Shown here piece after piece: positions 12,201 to 24,105 of a DNA stretch of 64,000 nucleotides. The stretch's first letter is position 1, and every line of letters begins with the position of its first letter. Both the position numbers and the translations under genes were made by a program. The notes beneath the pieces were generated by a model. The model was not told the origin of the DNA and made no database searches. It saw only the letters and a list, made by a program, of their open reading frames with translations. Location of the stretch: contig CP141132.1 of NCBI GenBank assembly GCA_035236585.1, positions 65,445,880 through 65,509,879 of the forward strand, in the 5' to 3' direction. The DNA comes from Warburgia ugandensis. Its lineage: Eukaryota > Streptophyta > Magnoliopsida > Canellales > Canellaceae.

Positions 12201-12938
12201 AAATTGGGCATGGACTTCTTCTACTCCTCTTGAACATGAACTTCTCCTTGGATTCCAAATTTAATATCATAATCTTTAATACCACTAAGAAACCTCTCTG
12301 AATCATATATTTATAATGCTATTTTATAAATAGGTCCTAAGTATTTAGATTATAATATAATTCCTTTTCACACCTCAATGCTTTTATGTTTTTTCTATTA
12401 TCAATTTCGTCTTTAACTTTTTATTTTTATTTTTTCTTTTCAATAGTTCAATCCTAAGCTTCAAGTCTCTTATCTCTACAACTCCATTCACTAAATTCTA
12501 TTCCATTTTTATATTTAAAATAATTTTAATTTTTTTAATTTTGATTAATTTTCTTTTCTACTTTTTTGGCTTGAACTTTGTGATTTTATTGGGAAGTTTA
12601 GACATTATGTTTAATTTGTCTGTAATAATATCTCTTTCTACTCAAGAAGTTGATAAGTAGATTATATACTTATTTTTTGTAATTAATAAAAATCTTGGAA
12701 TTTTTTTGGAAAATTTTTAATTTTTCCTTTGTTGACCTTTTTAAAACTTTTGGACTTATTTCTACATCTTTGCTATCTCCTTCTTGTATATTCAAATTTT
12801 CTTTTTTAAATTTATAACTTTTTTACCTTAGGGGTTGTTTCCAAAATTCTATTTTGTGACTATGAGGATGGTCCATAAATTTACCAAGCGAGATGTTTGC
12901 TTGTACTATAGATTAAGAATATAAGATATTAGAGGTAA
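8908..12938. other. Gene-poor AT-rich interval
   Basis: I see no recognisable gene here. There is a trinucleotide repeat at 9183-9250, a short imperfect direct repeat (AGAGAATGCCTCTAATTG near 10616 and 10656), and a minus-strand TATA-like site near 10770 that could belong to an old LTR. Open frames are short and of low-complexity composition. Confidence 0.6.
9183..9250. repeat. (CAT)n microsatellite
   Basis: About 22 uninterrupted CAT units. Confidence 0.97.
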
Positions 12939-12947
12939 ATGTTTTTA
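12939..12947. repeat. Left target-site duplication of the MULE
   Basis: ATGTTTTTA here versus ATGTTTATA at 20512-20520: 8 of 9 bases match, directly abutting the inverted repeats. Nine-base duplications are the hallmark of Mutator-like elements. Confidence 0.75.
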
Positions 12948-13179
12948 GGGTTTTTTGCAAGAATGCCATTAATTTATGGCATTTTTGCAAGAAAATCCAA
13001 CCATGTTCAAATTTTGCAGGAATGCCATTAAGTTTTGAAAAACTTTGCAGGAATGCCATTCTGTTAGATTTCCTTCTCCTTTCAACTTTTTTTTTTTTTT
13101 TTTTTTAAATTCCAGTAATGCCCCTGTTGATTTCTCCCTATTAAGACATTATAGGAGGATTAGGTGCCTGAAGAAGACA
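12948..13179 (+). repeat. Left terminal inverted repeat of the MULE
   Basis: It pairs with 20287-20511. Shared blocks include GAATGCCATTAATTTATGGC, AAGTTTTGAAAAACTTTGCA, CTTCTCCTTTCA and TTAGGTGC. It contains repeated AATGCCAT modules and a 20-base T run (13087-13106), which is only partly preserved in the other arm. Confidence 0.9.
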
Positions 13180-14101
13180 CCAGCTACATCGTTGGTACAC
13201 CATAGACACCTAAAGAACATGCCTGGTACACTGCAGGCAGTGTAAGGAACGACATACGATTGTAGTTATCTTCACATGCTACGAACTGCTACCATTACGC
13301 CTTCTTCAACACAGACAGCGTGAGAAAACAACCGAAGTTGGCTGTACTTGTTGCAACGGAGATTCCAAAAGTAAATCAAAGATAAAATTTCTAGGTATTG
13401 TTTTTAACCTCTCAAGTAAGCATTTATGGGTTTTTGATGTTGCATGTGTATTCTATGCTTGATGAAATGCTCAAGAGCAAGCTGCAAATTAACCCAGTGA
13501 GGATTCTTCTACTAGTTTACAAAAGTTTCCAATCATCTAATTGATGCTCAGCATGTGTTATTTCCCTCCCAACCTTCATTCCAAATTGCTCTACTTTCCT
13601 CTAAGGGATAGATTTCGATGAAGTTTACATTGTAGCTCCTAAATGCATCCACAACACCAAGCAGTTAATAACATTGAGAATGCTAAGACAAAACAACTTA
13701 GATTGACACAAGTAGATGTAGAGGACAAAAACTTTCATTACCTGCATGCTCCATTAATTGAAGTGGCATAATTTCTACAATGCCAAATTAGTCATTAAAC
13801 AACATGGAGCCAAATATTTCACCATCTTGAAGGCAAAGTCAACCATGTGGTTGGATGTCCTCCAGAAGGCTTCCTAAGTGCTTGGATAGAAACTAAAAGT
13901 TAGAGTAACTTCAGAAGTTTGCAACTATCTTAGACTTTTCTCGATTAGAAGATTATAATCAAACAAAACTTTTCACCCTATTTTCCATTGTTATCAAATT
14001 ACCCTTGTGAAACTATTTCAACACCAATGACTAACTAAAACAGCCCTATAATATGAAAATTTGTTGGCAAAAAGACACTCCACATATATGTTTGTTCATA
14101 C

Positions 14102-14848
14102 CTGCTCAAACTTTTAAAAGTTCTGAGTGTCCAACTAATCATTGACTTCTGATATGAAAGTAGCTTCCATCTGATATAGTTTGTCCCACTGGATGTCTTT
14201 TGTTTGTTGTGTGTTTGAAAGCAGTGAGCTTCTTTGGTCCCAAGTCTCTGCTCCACATTATAGAGCAGTTTGCTGATGAGATCCTTAACTTTAGTAGATA
14301 GTTTTGCTTCTTCAGGGAACTTTGGGTGGTCCTCCAATTAACAATATGCAAAATATGAAAACTGAAATAAATATAAAAGAAAAGATAATTAACATTGACT
14401 TCTTCTAATATGCCAAAAATAAAATGCTAACATGAAACCAATATTAGCAACCAGTCTAGCTAGAAATCTGGCAGTAAGAAAAATCATCGTTGAGCTAAGA
14501 ATCATGGGCTATAGAGCTATGCTCTAACTGAAGAGTGTGCATTTAGTTACTCAGATCAGCTCAATGGTTTAAGGATGCAACAACAATGTCATAATTTGTT
14601 ACTTCCTTATCTTGGATTGAAAAGGAAATAGGAGATGAATTTCCTGAAGGTAATTTGATTTATATAAGCATACACTTAAATATTTCATCATCAGCATGTA
14701 TTTAAGGATACAGAAGCACCAACCAACAAAACAAGTATGTAATCCCATATTGAACATATATACCTTTCTGTAGGTCGACATTAGTTCTTTAGGATAGAAT
14801 GGTGGATAACCCACAAGCATCTCATACATAATAGCTCCATGCGACTAC
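14102..14848 (-). pseudogene. Captured NDR/LATS-type AGC protein kinase fragment (two exons, one intron)
   Basis: Reading the minus strand, exon A (14764-14848) encodes [15 protein letters not shown] and STYRK, then a GT donor. After about 420 bp of intron, exon B (14102-14345) encodes VNWRT, KFPEEAKLST, KDLISKLLYNVEQRLGTK, WDKLYQMEA and LDTQNF, then another GT donor. This is the kinase C-lobe (subdomains IX-XI) and start of the C-terminal extension of plant NDR-family AGC kinases. A stop replaces the Trp before SLGAI, there is a frameshift after NWRT, further stops follow, and the acceptor AG before exon B is lost. Keeping the intron means capture at DNA level, not via mRNA. Confidence 0.83.
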
Positions 14849-15152
14849 CTGTAGAAACTGTGTTTTGCATATAAATATGATTAATGTTGGTTATGAGAAC
14901 TATTGCAAGCCACTATGATTTGAATATAAATTCTGTCTGAATATAGCTGGGGATATGCCTGCATATAAATTCTGGGAGATTTGTTGAGTACACCTATCCC
15001 CTTAATCATGCACTAACTTTTAGTTCCACCTAAGTAATTTATTTAGTTCCACCCCATCAATTGTTGAGTTTTATATCTTTTTGTATACTTTATCTTATTT
15101 TTTTGCTATGAAATGCCTTTTGCTAATAGTTTGTTGTTTGTTTTATGAATAG

Positions 15153-17100
15153 ATGGAAGGAGATGATAATGTGGCATTTTGGCATAATTTGGATAGCCAA
15201 ATATCACAAGTAAGCCAACATAATACAGGAGTTGGAATGAATATTTTTGATGAGATTTCAGGTAATATAGTGACATACGAAGAATGTCATGAAGAAGAAG
15301 AGGATGTCATGGAAAGAAGTGACTCGACATATGGTTATATGTCATCAGATTATGATGGCAGCAATGAAATATACTTCAATGAAAGTGAGGCTACTATCAA
15401 GGAAGGGATGGTGTTTGCAAATGTTGAAGAATGTAGACTTGCAATTTGCTCCTATGCTATGAAGTTTTCATACAAGCTTAGATATGTTAAGTCTGATCAA
15501 GGGGCGACTCAATGTGGAATTCGAATCAGAGGATTGTACTTGGAGGTGTCATTGTTCAAAACCAGTGACAATGTGAGCTTCCAGGTTAAGAAGGTTAGTG
15601 GTTAATACACTTTGTATAGCAATGCTAACCAGTCGACATCAGCCAAATGGCTCGCAAAATGGGTTTGTAGTGTTATGAAACATGACATAGATAAGGCAGT
15701 CACAACATTAATAAAAGATTTGCACTCTTTGCATGGATTGAATTTGGGGTATCATAAAGTTTGGCGTACTCATGAGGTGGCATTAGACAAAATACAAGGA
15801 TCATATGAGTTCTCTTTTAGCATTGTTCCAAGGTACTAGCATGCAGTACTTAAGTTTAACCTTGGTAGTACATCAACATATTAGTTGGAAGGAGAACATT
15901 GTTTCAAGAGGGTGTTTGTATCCTTGCATGCTTCAAGGGTGGGCTTTGTTGATGGATATAGACCTTTTCTAAGTTTGGATAGTTGCCACCTGAAAGGCAA
16001 GTACAAAGGAACACTCTTATGTGCTATAGGGTTAGATGGGAACAATGGGCTATTTCCATTTGCCATATTAGTTGTGGAAGCTGAGAATAAAGAGAGTTGG
16101 ATTTGGTTCCTTCAGCACATGTATGTTATACTTGGGGATTACTCCAATGAAGTCACTTTTATCTTAGATAGGTAGAAAGGATTAGTCGATGCTATAAATT
16201 ATGTTTTCCCCAATTCTGCACATCATTTTTATGCTAGACATTTATATGTAAACTTCAAGAAGCTTCATCCTGGCATACACTTCAAACAATTATTTTGGCA
16301 AGCAGCATAAGCATATAGAAGGGAAGAATTTTATGAGGTAATGAGACAAGTAGCAGAAGCATCTAATGAGGCATATGAGTGGCTATCTTGAGTCCCTCCA
16401 AGTTATTGGTTGAGATCACATTTTGAGGTTGACTCAAAATGTGACATTTTAATGAACAACTTAGCAGAATCTTCTAATGCCTTAATTGCTCGTGCAAGGG
16501 AGAAGCTAGTGGTGGAGTTGTTAGAATATATCCGGTAGAAAATAATGGTTTTCTTTAGAAAGAGAGTGCAAGATGCAAATGAAATGCAAGATGGTATAGT
16601 GCCATATGTATTGAAAAAAATACAAGGTTTGTTAACAAAAGAGAGAAATTGCACACCCTTGAGATGTTCATATTTTCAATGGGAAGTTACAGAGCATAAT
16701 TCATGGATGACATCTAGACTTGTAGTAGATCTTAACCAATTTAAGTATACTTGTCGTCGATGGGATATATCTGGTATTCCTTGTATGCATGCCCTTATTT
16801 GCATAAGGAATATGAGATTGCGTGTTGTTGACTATTGTAGTCCTTACTTCCACATTGACATGCTGAGAAAAGCCTATCGTACACCTGTAGGAGGGATTCC
16901 AGACCTTTCAATGTGGCCTATTGTTGATCTATCTCAGCCACTACCCCCTCATTCACGAAGACCACCTGGTCGGCCGAAAAAGAACATAACTCAAGGTGAA
17001 GATGAAGCCAATGGAAGTAGCCAAGCAAATACAGGAACTAAACAATGTCAAAGATGTGGTCAATAAGGGCACAATTGAAGATTGCGCAAGGCTCCTTTGC
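15153..17100 (+). pseudogene. MURA-type MULE transposase, in one frame with nine stops
   Basis: One reading frame runs for about 640 codons. It shows an acidic N-terminal region, the MuDR domain (VFANVEECRLAICSYAMKFS), the MULE transposase core (FLSLDSCHLKGKYKGTLL, LDGNNGLFPFAI, ENKESWIWFL, TFILDR), a SWIM-like zinc finger (CRRWDISGIPCMHAL) and a C-terminal CxxC zinc-knuckle relic (CQRCGQ). The transposase would cut and move the element by binding its TIRs. Stops begin at 15603, 15837, 15882, 16173, 16308, 16389, 16536, 17064 and 17076. The first Cys of the SWIM finger and the last Cys of the knuckle are changed. The true start and any 5' intron are uncertain. Confidence 0.9.
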
Positions 17101-19289
17101 AAGGTATAATACATAATCAATAAACCATATGCATAGTTATAATTTACTATTATGTTCTAATAGTTTATGACAACGTATGTAGGTGGATATGACAATGCAC
17201 AACCACTTAGGAGTAAAGGATGTATCATCCGTAGAGGAGGAGCTAAGAGAATTCCTTCACATTGATGGTAAATATATTTGTTGCCTAATTGTAGTTTTTA
17301 TTAGTTTCCTTATAAGCTAGATTATATAGAACTTGCCTAATTGTAGTTTTTATTAGTTCACGCTTATCTTTTGAACTTTTCATTTCAAGTAAACCAATTT
17401 CAAACCCTGTCATTCAAAAGACAAGTATGGTGTTCGATCTAGTGATTTTGCATTTAACCTTGATGGAGTTCTTAAAAGTACTGATTGATGCTGCTGCAGA
17501 CAGGAAAGAAAAATGGAAGTCTACAAAGAACTTTTTGGTGTTTGGGCAATGGTGGTGGCTCTATTGTTGTTTCACCTTAAATGTTAAGCTAGTTGATTGG
17601 GAAATAGGCATGGGCATATTGTAATGATCCTATAAATTTTTAGACCTTTGTACATGGAACGTAATTCATGAGATTAATCTATATTTCCTTTTAAGAGTTG
17701 TTTCACAAAAGACTCTGCTCTCTCGGACATGGCAGACCTCTTCAGAGTTTAGAAACACCAACTTATCTTCATGTAGCGATCATCCAAAATTGTCAGCACA
17801 ACCAAATGGAAAAGGAAAAAGAAAGAAGAAAAACCATGGAAGGCAAGAAATCTCTACATGCATGCAGTAGGACCAACCAAACTATCATCAAACAACAATC
17901 TCAAGTAGAAAAATCTGAGTACTAATTGGGACACCATTTGGAAACCCTTTTATGTTATTCATCTTGCTTTATACATGTGCTTACAATGCTATAAACATAC
18001 AAGCAACCACAAGACTTTGTCATCCAAGAAATTTCAATAGAGGTCTCTAGACAATGAATCCTCAGCATTTTGATACTACCACGCACAAACTTACTAAGAC
18101 TAATCACTAAAATATGACATCTTCATGAAAGCTTGAATAACTTTATTAATCCAAAAGCACAGCTTGTTGTATCTTCCATATATGAAGATAACTCCTTTAT
18201 AGAAATCCTTGGCTACACAGTTCTCCAAGTTCAAGAGTCAATCTTTGCTAGCCCTTTTAAACTCCACCACACCAACAAAATTTCTTACTATAGCTTCTCT
18301 GCACAAGGACCTCTTTTCCTATCCAAAACTCCACAACCATTTCCCTGAGATGTATCATCCAAGATTCTCATATAGACCCAGGTTCATTAATTTAGGAGAC
18401 CACCTTCAGCAACATGATAATTTTGCTATCCTCGTCATTCCATAAAAATTCCCTTTAGCACAATTAAGTCAGTTAAAAATGTTAATAAGACAATTTAAAC
18501 GACATAAAGGTTAGAAGACATAGACTTCAATGGGGCAGTGCTGCCATTGGAAGACATGCCTCTCTTTCGACTCAAAAGCTTTGGTCCAACCTTTCATCCA
18601 TTGGGTTTGAAAACCTACTTAGCTAGCATTTTTAGTATAAATGAAGCCCGAAGACCAAGTTATGAGCAATCAAGCTTGAACTAGCATAACAATGCTCACC
18701 AACAATGTCCCTCATCAATTGGCACATTGAGCACCTAACTTAACAGGTCTAAATGTTCCAACTCGTAAGGAAAGAAGTAATGCTATCTTTATCAACTAGA
18801 TCCAACTCAAACACCAGCAACTGACAAGCTAATGAAGTTGACTGCATCTAAAGGATATAAGAACCATATTAAGATTTCAAGCCTGAGAAACAGATGTTGC
18901 ATGCAACAAAATTACCTCCCGCACGAGAGAAATTTCCTTAAAAAAAAACCAAAACAAAACCACCTTCATGCAGTCCTTAAAATAACAAAAGCTCTCCACA
19001 AAAACATAAACAAATCCACTATGACTATCATCAATTTCCTTGCAATATCTACATCATAACTAAGATTTCCATTACAACAAATTTCCACAAAAAAGCATAT
19101 GCAAGCACACTGTAGCTAATTGGGCAGTGATGATCAAACCTCTGAACACAATTGTTGTAGATTTAGCAATTGGAAGAACGGGGTGGACAATAAAGCCAAC
19201 ATGTATCACAGTATTTGAAAGATCTGAAATAGTTTAGAAAGATATTCATTGTTAGAAAATAAAAGAACTCATAAAATTCATTAGTAAAT
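17101..19289. other. MULE interior without a recognised gene
   Basis: A possible further transposase 3' exon may begin near 17190 after a pyrimidine-poor AG. Short open frames at 17698-17925, 18133-18445 and 18832-19059 resemble no family I know. Captured host DNA that I cannot identify is possible. Confidence 0.4.
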
Positions 19290-19365
19290 GGATCTTGGTG
19301 GATTTGAACCACCATCCTTGGGAGGTGAATTTCCAAGCACTCTACCACATTTGAGCTAAAGACCC
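19290..19365 (-). tRNA. tRNA-like sequence, abnormal anticodon loop (probable pseudo-tRNA)
   Basis: On the minus strand 76 bases fold into a tRNA outline. The acceptor arms GGGTCTT and AAGATCC pair over 7 positions with one G-U. There is a D-arm GCTC/GAGT with a GTGGTA loop, an anticodon stem CTTGG/CCAAG, and a perfect T-arm GGTGG/CCACC with loop TTCAAAT. The anticodon loop has 11 bases instead of 7, so the anticodon cannot be read safely and the variable region is short. It lies inside the MULE, so it is probably captured or derived. A functional organelle-type tRNA is less likely. Confidence 0.5.
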
Positions 19366-20286
19366 AAACACACCCACACTTAAGGTGTGTGCATTGACTT
19401 CATTACAGAACATGTTCACTACATATCAAAATCCCGTTACAACATATAAAAAACATTCATTTAAATGCAAAGGAAATAAAAAGCGAACCTATTATGACAA
19501 CAAGTGGAATCTTTATCAAGTGATGACCAGCCTTCAGCAATTATAGATCAGGATCCCACTTTGAATGATAATGATCCCACACTTGATAATGATGATCCCG
19601 CTCCTGATGATAATAGTCCCGCTTGATGGTACGTGTTGGTGAAGATATCGAGTTCTACTCTTCAAACCAAGCAAAGTAGTCACACCTCTTTGCCGGACAA
19701 TGGTAGTAATACCTGCAAGGATTTGTTTCTAATTTTGATTTCCCAACTACAGGTTCCAATCCACAAGAACATCGTTGCATGTTGGAAGAACTGCCTATAG
19801 AGTGCATCTAAACGTTAATCAAGTCTCATGGTTTATATAACATGCTTAAATACATAGAGTTCATTAATTAGAACTCCAAAAAATATGCTATTATAATATT
19901 CAAGTAAGTAATTGCATAATAGTCAAGTAATTTTGTGAGAGTACAAACATGGGTTTGGTTATTTCTTTGTTCAAGGAAAGATTAGTAACAAGCACATATT
20001 TATTGTCCTAGGATCAGGTTGTTGATATTGTAGTGGGACACTTGGATCAAATCAGTTTCGCGTAATTGCTTCCTTTTGGTAGGGTTGTCATCTAAAGCAT
20101 GAAAGAAATACCCTTCTCTGATGCCCTCTATTTCTGTGCTTACAAAGAAATATTGAAATTTGTCACGAAGAATTAGAGACAGTATGCATTATGTGCATTA
20201 AGTTCTTCCAACTTAGTAAATTCTGGATATTGCAATCATCTAGACTGCTCAGGTTGACGTTCTTCAGGCACCGACTGTGTAATAGA

Positions 20287-20511
20287 TGTCTTCTTTATGC
20301 ACCTAACCCTCCTACAATGTCTTAAGAAGGAGAAATCGATAGAGGCATTACTGGTATTTAAAAAAAGCAAACGGTGAAAGGAGAAGGAAACCTAACATAA
20401 TGACATTCTTGCAAAGTTTTTCAAAACTTAATGGCATTCCTGCAAAAATTGAAAATGGTTGGATTTTCTTGCAAAAATGCCATAAATTAATGGCATTCCT
20501 ACAAAAATTCC
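20287..20511 (-). repeat. Right terminal inverted repeat of the MULE
   Basis: Reverse complement partner of 12948-13179, with several point differences and a shorter T-rich spacer. Confidence 0.9.
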
Positions 20512-20513
20512 AT

Positions 20514-20562
<49 letters not shown>
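20512..20562. repeat. Right MULE target duplication running into an (AT)n microsatellite
   Basis: ATGTTTATA (20512-20520) is the right 9-bp duplication. The (TA)n run covers 20517-20562, so the two overlap. Repeat slippage may explain the single mismatch with the left copy. Confidence 0.75.
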
Positions 20563-20566
<4 letters not shown>

Positions 20567-21560
20567 AAACACACCCTGTAAAGACTCTCGACAAATTTAC
20601 CAAGTAGGGTGTTTGCTTTATATATAATATATGAATAATAATATAATAATTTTTTTATTTTTTATTTTATAGAAAAGAAACATGTGGAAAGGTATTTTGA
20701 AAATAGAGGAACAACATTTTGCAAATCGGAACAAGGATATTTGGAAAGTAGTTACTTGTATATAGGAAATAGACTTTAATTTGTTGAAGAATACCATCCA
20801 TACAAGTAAAAATATTTTTACATTGCTGGTAAATATATTTTTGTCAAACAAGTGCATGTGCACGCTTTTGTGACCAGGCTCCTAAAATTTGCTAGTGGCT
20901 TTTATAGAAGTACATCAATATTTTAGTGTACTAAACCGTTCATTTGCTTGCACCTTTCCTAGATAGAGCGGTGAAAATCCATCCACTAGATGATCTTTTA
21001 TTGTTGATAAACTTTACCCTCCACTCTGATAAACCAAAAAAGCAAGGGACAACATCATCCCGATTACAAAACATATTTCTGGGGCAAGCTATGTAGGCCA
21101 GGGTACAGAAGACCTTCCAACGATGTACCCTCACGTGTAAGTAAAGCCCCAAACACGCTACTGTTTGTTGCACCAAATGTCTTGTTATTCTTGTTGCTAT
21201 TTTAGAATCCTCTTTCACTTCAAGTAAAAAGAGGATGAATTGTTATTTGTGTTCTTATTTTTTCAATTGGATTGAAATGATGTACTATGATGGTGATAAT
21301 GTTGTTGCAACCAGTCAATAACCAGAATTGTAAACGTTAATATGATTTGAAATGTAAATTCTCATTCAGCACGTAAAAAGATGAAAGTGATCCTTGTTTT
21401 TTCTTCCATTTGAGCTACCATTTTTATCCTTTTACCATAATATGGGGCTGCTTGCATGTTGTAGTAAATAAGAAAGATAGTAGCCATTTGTCGGCCATAT
21501 CTTCTTTCCCCATATGAAGTTATCATGAACATGAAAAGATGAGTAATGCACCTTGTGAAT
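20563..21560. other. No recognised gene
   Basis: The interval is AT-rich. A 92-residue minus-strand frame (20940-21218) matches no family I know and shows no motif. Confidence 0.5.
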
Positions 21561-21569
21561 TAGTTTTAA

Positions 21570-22640
21570 GGTTAGACTAAGTTTACAATGTATAACCAAA
21601 ATATTATGTTAATTTTGCTCCATATCCACACAAACATTCTTTCTTGGCTTTCCCCCAACAAAGTTCCTAACAAGGCATAGTTTGACATACTTCTAACTAT
21701 GTCCAACAAGGTCCTATTTCTCCTTTCAACAACTCCATTTTAGTGCGAAGTATAAGGTAAATTAAGCTGGTGTATGATACCCTAGTTTTTATAAAACTAC
21801 TCAAATACTTCACATGTATTCACTACTTATATTAGACCTTAAAACTTTAATGATCTACAAAGTTGGTTTTCTACCTTAGCTTTAAATTCTTTAAATTTAT
21901 TTGGCACTTTGAATTTCTTACTTCAATGATACACATATAGACCTTAGAATAATCATCAATGAGAGTAATGAAGTAGATACTCCTCTGTGGTTTTAACATT
22001 CAATGGACTATAGACATAAAAAAGAATAACTTTTAGTGGCTTAATGGCTCTTTTCCTTATGTCAAAGAGAGTCCTAGACATTTACAAGAAAAACAATGTT
22101 CATATACTTTAGTTTTTTTGTAACCTTCGTATTAAACTATACATAGTCATCCTTTCTAACTTATCTTTATTTATATGGTTTCACTTAAGATGTCATTATA
22201 AATAGTTGAAGAAAGTAAACAATCATAAGCAAAAGGATTAATCTAATTCATATTTGTGGCAAACATACTAGCCGCATCGAGTTTATACATAGCATGACAC
22301 AAAAATGCCAGAAAATAGAATAGTTTTTTCTCTACAACAGTAGCCTCATTCTTGTGGAAGCTGACTTCAAGTCTTTTAGCAACAAGTCTAGGAATAGATA
22401 TCAAATTATGCTTGATTTCTGGTGCAAAGAAAATCTCTATCAAAAGTAGTGTCTCCCACTAGGAAATGTCGTTCCATATAGTCTGCATGCTCTTTGAAGC
22501 TCATTTGCTTTGGAGTCCATGAAGAACTCTCTGGTCTTAGCATTATGATAGATAGAAACATGGTCTAGCAAGCAAGAGTTTTCATCAAATCGCACTAATA
22601 GTGACTTAATAATCATATAGATAATATCTCTTTCTTTAGC
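21570..22640 (-). pseudogene. Ty1/copia pol relic (GAG-pre-integrase and integrase)
   Basis: Minus-strand fragments include APEIKHNLISIPRLV and VSFHKNEATV (22243-22443), typical of the GAG-pre-integrase region. Further down, near 21700, is NGVVERRNRTLLD, the hallmark of the copia integrase core. Many stops and frameshifts lie between them. No LTRs were found nearby. Confidence 0.75.
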
Positions 22641-22649
22641 CCTACCATC

Positions 22650-23450
22650 GTTGTTTGGTCCGTTCCCCCATCCTTGCTTTTCTTAGGGCAAATAGACTTG
22701 ACATTTTCAAACTAACAACAAACCTAGTAAGCTCCATTCTTCTTTTCCTTTCTTTTAGAACACTGGTTTTCAAGTAAGGGTAAAGTTATCATTCTTATAT
22801 TTTGAATGACTCAATAAAACTAGTTAAGATTTTTAGTTTTTTGGGTTCTTTTTTATGCATTAAATTTAAAGTTATTAAACGGTTTTCAATGGCTTATTAG
22901 TCCATGAAATCTAAAATAGGGGTTTTTTTTATAGCAAAAAATACTTTCAAATATGATCTATCTTAATTTTCATGTGTATGTGTGTGTAATCAATCTTTGA
23001 TTTGATTAAAAATTTAAGGCAATTAGATATATGTGGACTCCACATTCACTATCTTCGTGCAATCATTTACATGCATAACACCTGCAAGAACTTGTCTTCA
23101 GAAACTGCAATAATAGTCATTTACTTGGTAAAGTTTTTAACCATTATTTTCTCTAACTTTTTTTTTCAGCCAATCAAATATCACCTGCACCTGCATGAAA
23201 GAACTGAAATTAACCAGAAACATGCATATAATTGAGTTTAAAAACTCTCACATACGTACGCATTTAACGGAGACATGATAAGACGACTCGCAAACAGAAA
23301 CAAAAGAAGTTACAGACTTCCATTGGGTTCCTTCATTTCTCATCCATGTGATGCAAAAACAAGTTAAAAATAATAATATGGAAAACCAGACGGAAGCACG
23401 AACCGGCAAGAACAAACAACGTTAGCAAGAAAATGTGAAACAAACATCAC
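22650..23450. other. No recognised gene
   Basis: I saw no domain, repeat or RNA gene here. Confidence 0.5.
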
Positions 23451-23615
23451 CAGCATCATGATCTCATCTCAAGTTCACCGAAATTCCAGGGGTTCTGCTG
23501 CTTCTTGTGGGTTGGTAGAAACGGATGGTATCACTGGAGAAGAGGCAGAACATATGGTAGTCTTCTTGATATTCTTGGGCAAGAGACTGCGTCTTGAATT
23601 CTTTATACTCCTGGC

Positions 23616-23971
23616 TCAGGGATTGGATTGTTGGGACTTTGGGGACGATTTGTTGATGTTGGGGAAGAAGACGGGTCTTAAGAAGAAATGATGGGTGACA
23701 ACAGCCCAATAAAAGAAGAAAAGAGCGATCCCAGCTGCTGCTAAGTAGGCCTTCCATTCGGTGAATGTAAGCGTAGAGATGAACAAGAATAAGCAGCCGA
23801 AGAAAGAGGCCAATTTTGCAGTGAAGAACCATCCGTTTGAATGGAGTCTGAAGAGAAGACCAACTGTTGGAATGATGGCGACGAGCACACCAGCAGATCC
23901 AAGGTAGATGCTCCAGGTCTTGCTGGGTCTTGACTTGTAAATCAGCAACACTGGGAAGCCCAAGAAGCACA

Positions 23972-23972
<1 letters not shown>
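23616..23972 (-). CDS. Small multi-pass membrane protein, unknown family
   Basis: The chosen start is the Met at 23970-23972 (MCFLGF), the first Met after the GA-rich leader. This gives 118 residues; an upstream in-frame Met only adds a run of Leu-Ser from the microsatellite. Hydrophobic segments lie roughly at residues 4-12, 20-41, 48-68 and 74-95, followed by a polar tail rich in Lys, Ser and Gln. A TATA box sits about 140 bp upstream (24106-24114). I do not recognise the family. The Leu/Ile/Phe-rich helices and balanced composition make it more convincing than a chance frame, but it could also be an exon of a longer gene. Confidence 0.5.

Positions 23973-23974
<2 letters not shown>

Positions 23975-24017
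<43 letters not shown>
23975..24017. repeat. (GA)n microsatellite, apparent 5' leader of the membrane-protein gene
   Basis: 43 bp of GA; on the gene's strand this is a CT run just before the start codon, common in plant 5' leaders. Confidence 0.9.
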
Positions 24018-24019
<2 letters not shown>

Positions 24020-24105
24020 CCATCTATAGGATAATGACAACAAAACTGACGGCTGAGCTTCATCCATGGATTTTCTTTCCTCACATAAACTATGTGGGTC
24101 CTGGC

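Larger units (their letters stand above)
12948..20511. mobile_element. Mutator-like element (MULE), complete but decayed
   Basis: The ends are long inverted repeats (12948-13179 and 20287-20511) starting GGGTTTTTTGCAAGAATGCC and the similar GGAATTTTTGTAGGAATGCC. They are flanked by a near-identical 9-bp duplication. Inside is a plus-strand MURA-type transposase pseudogene (15153-17100). On the minus strand are two exons of a host kinase gene (14102-14848) and a tRNA-like sequence (19290-19365). At 7564 bp it is larger than a typical Pack-MULE and combines transposase and captured host DNA. Intervals 13180-14100 and 17101-19280 hold nothing I recognise. Confidence 0.88.

Noticed and set aside
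19163-19348. Protein frame opposite the tRNA-like sequence
   Set aside because: It overlaps a better explained tRNA-shaped element and has no motif.
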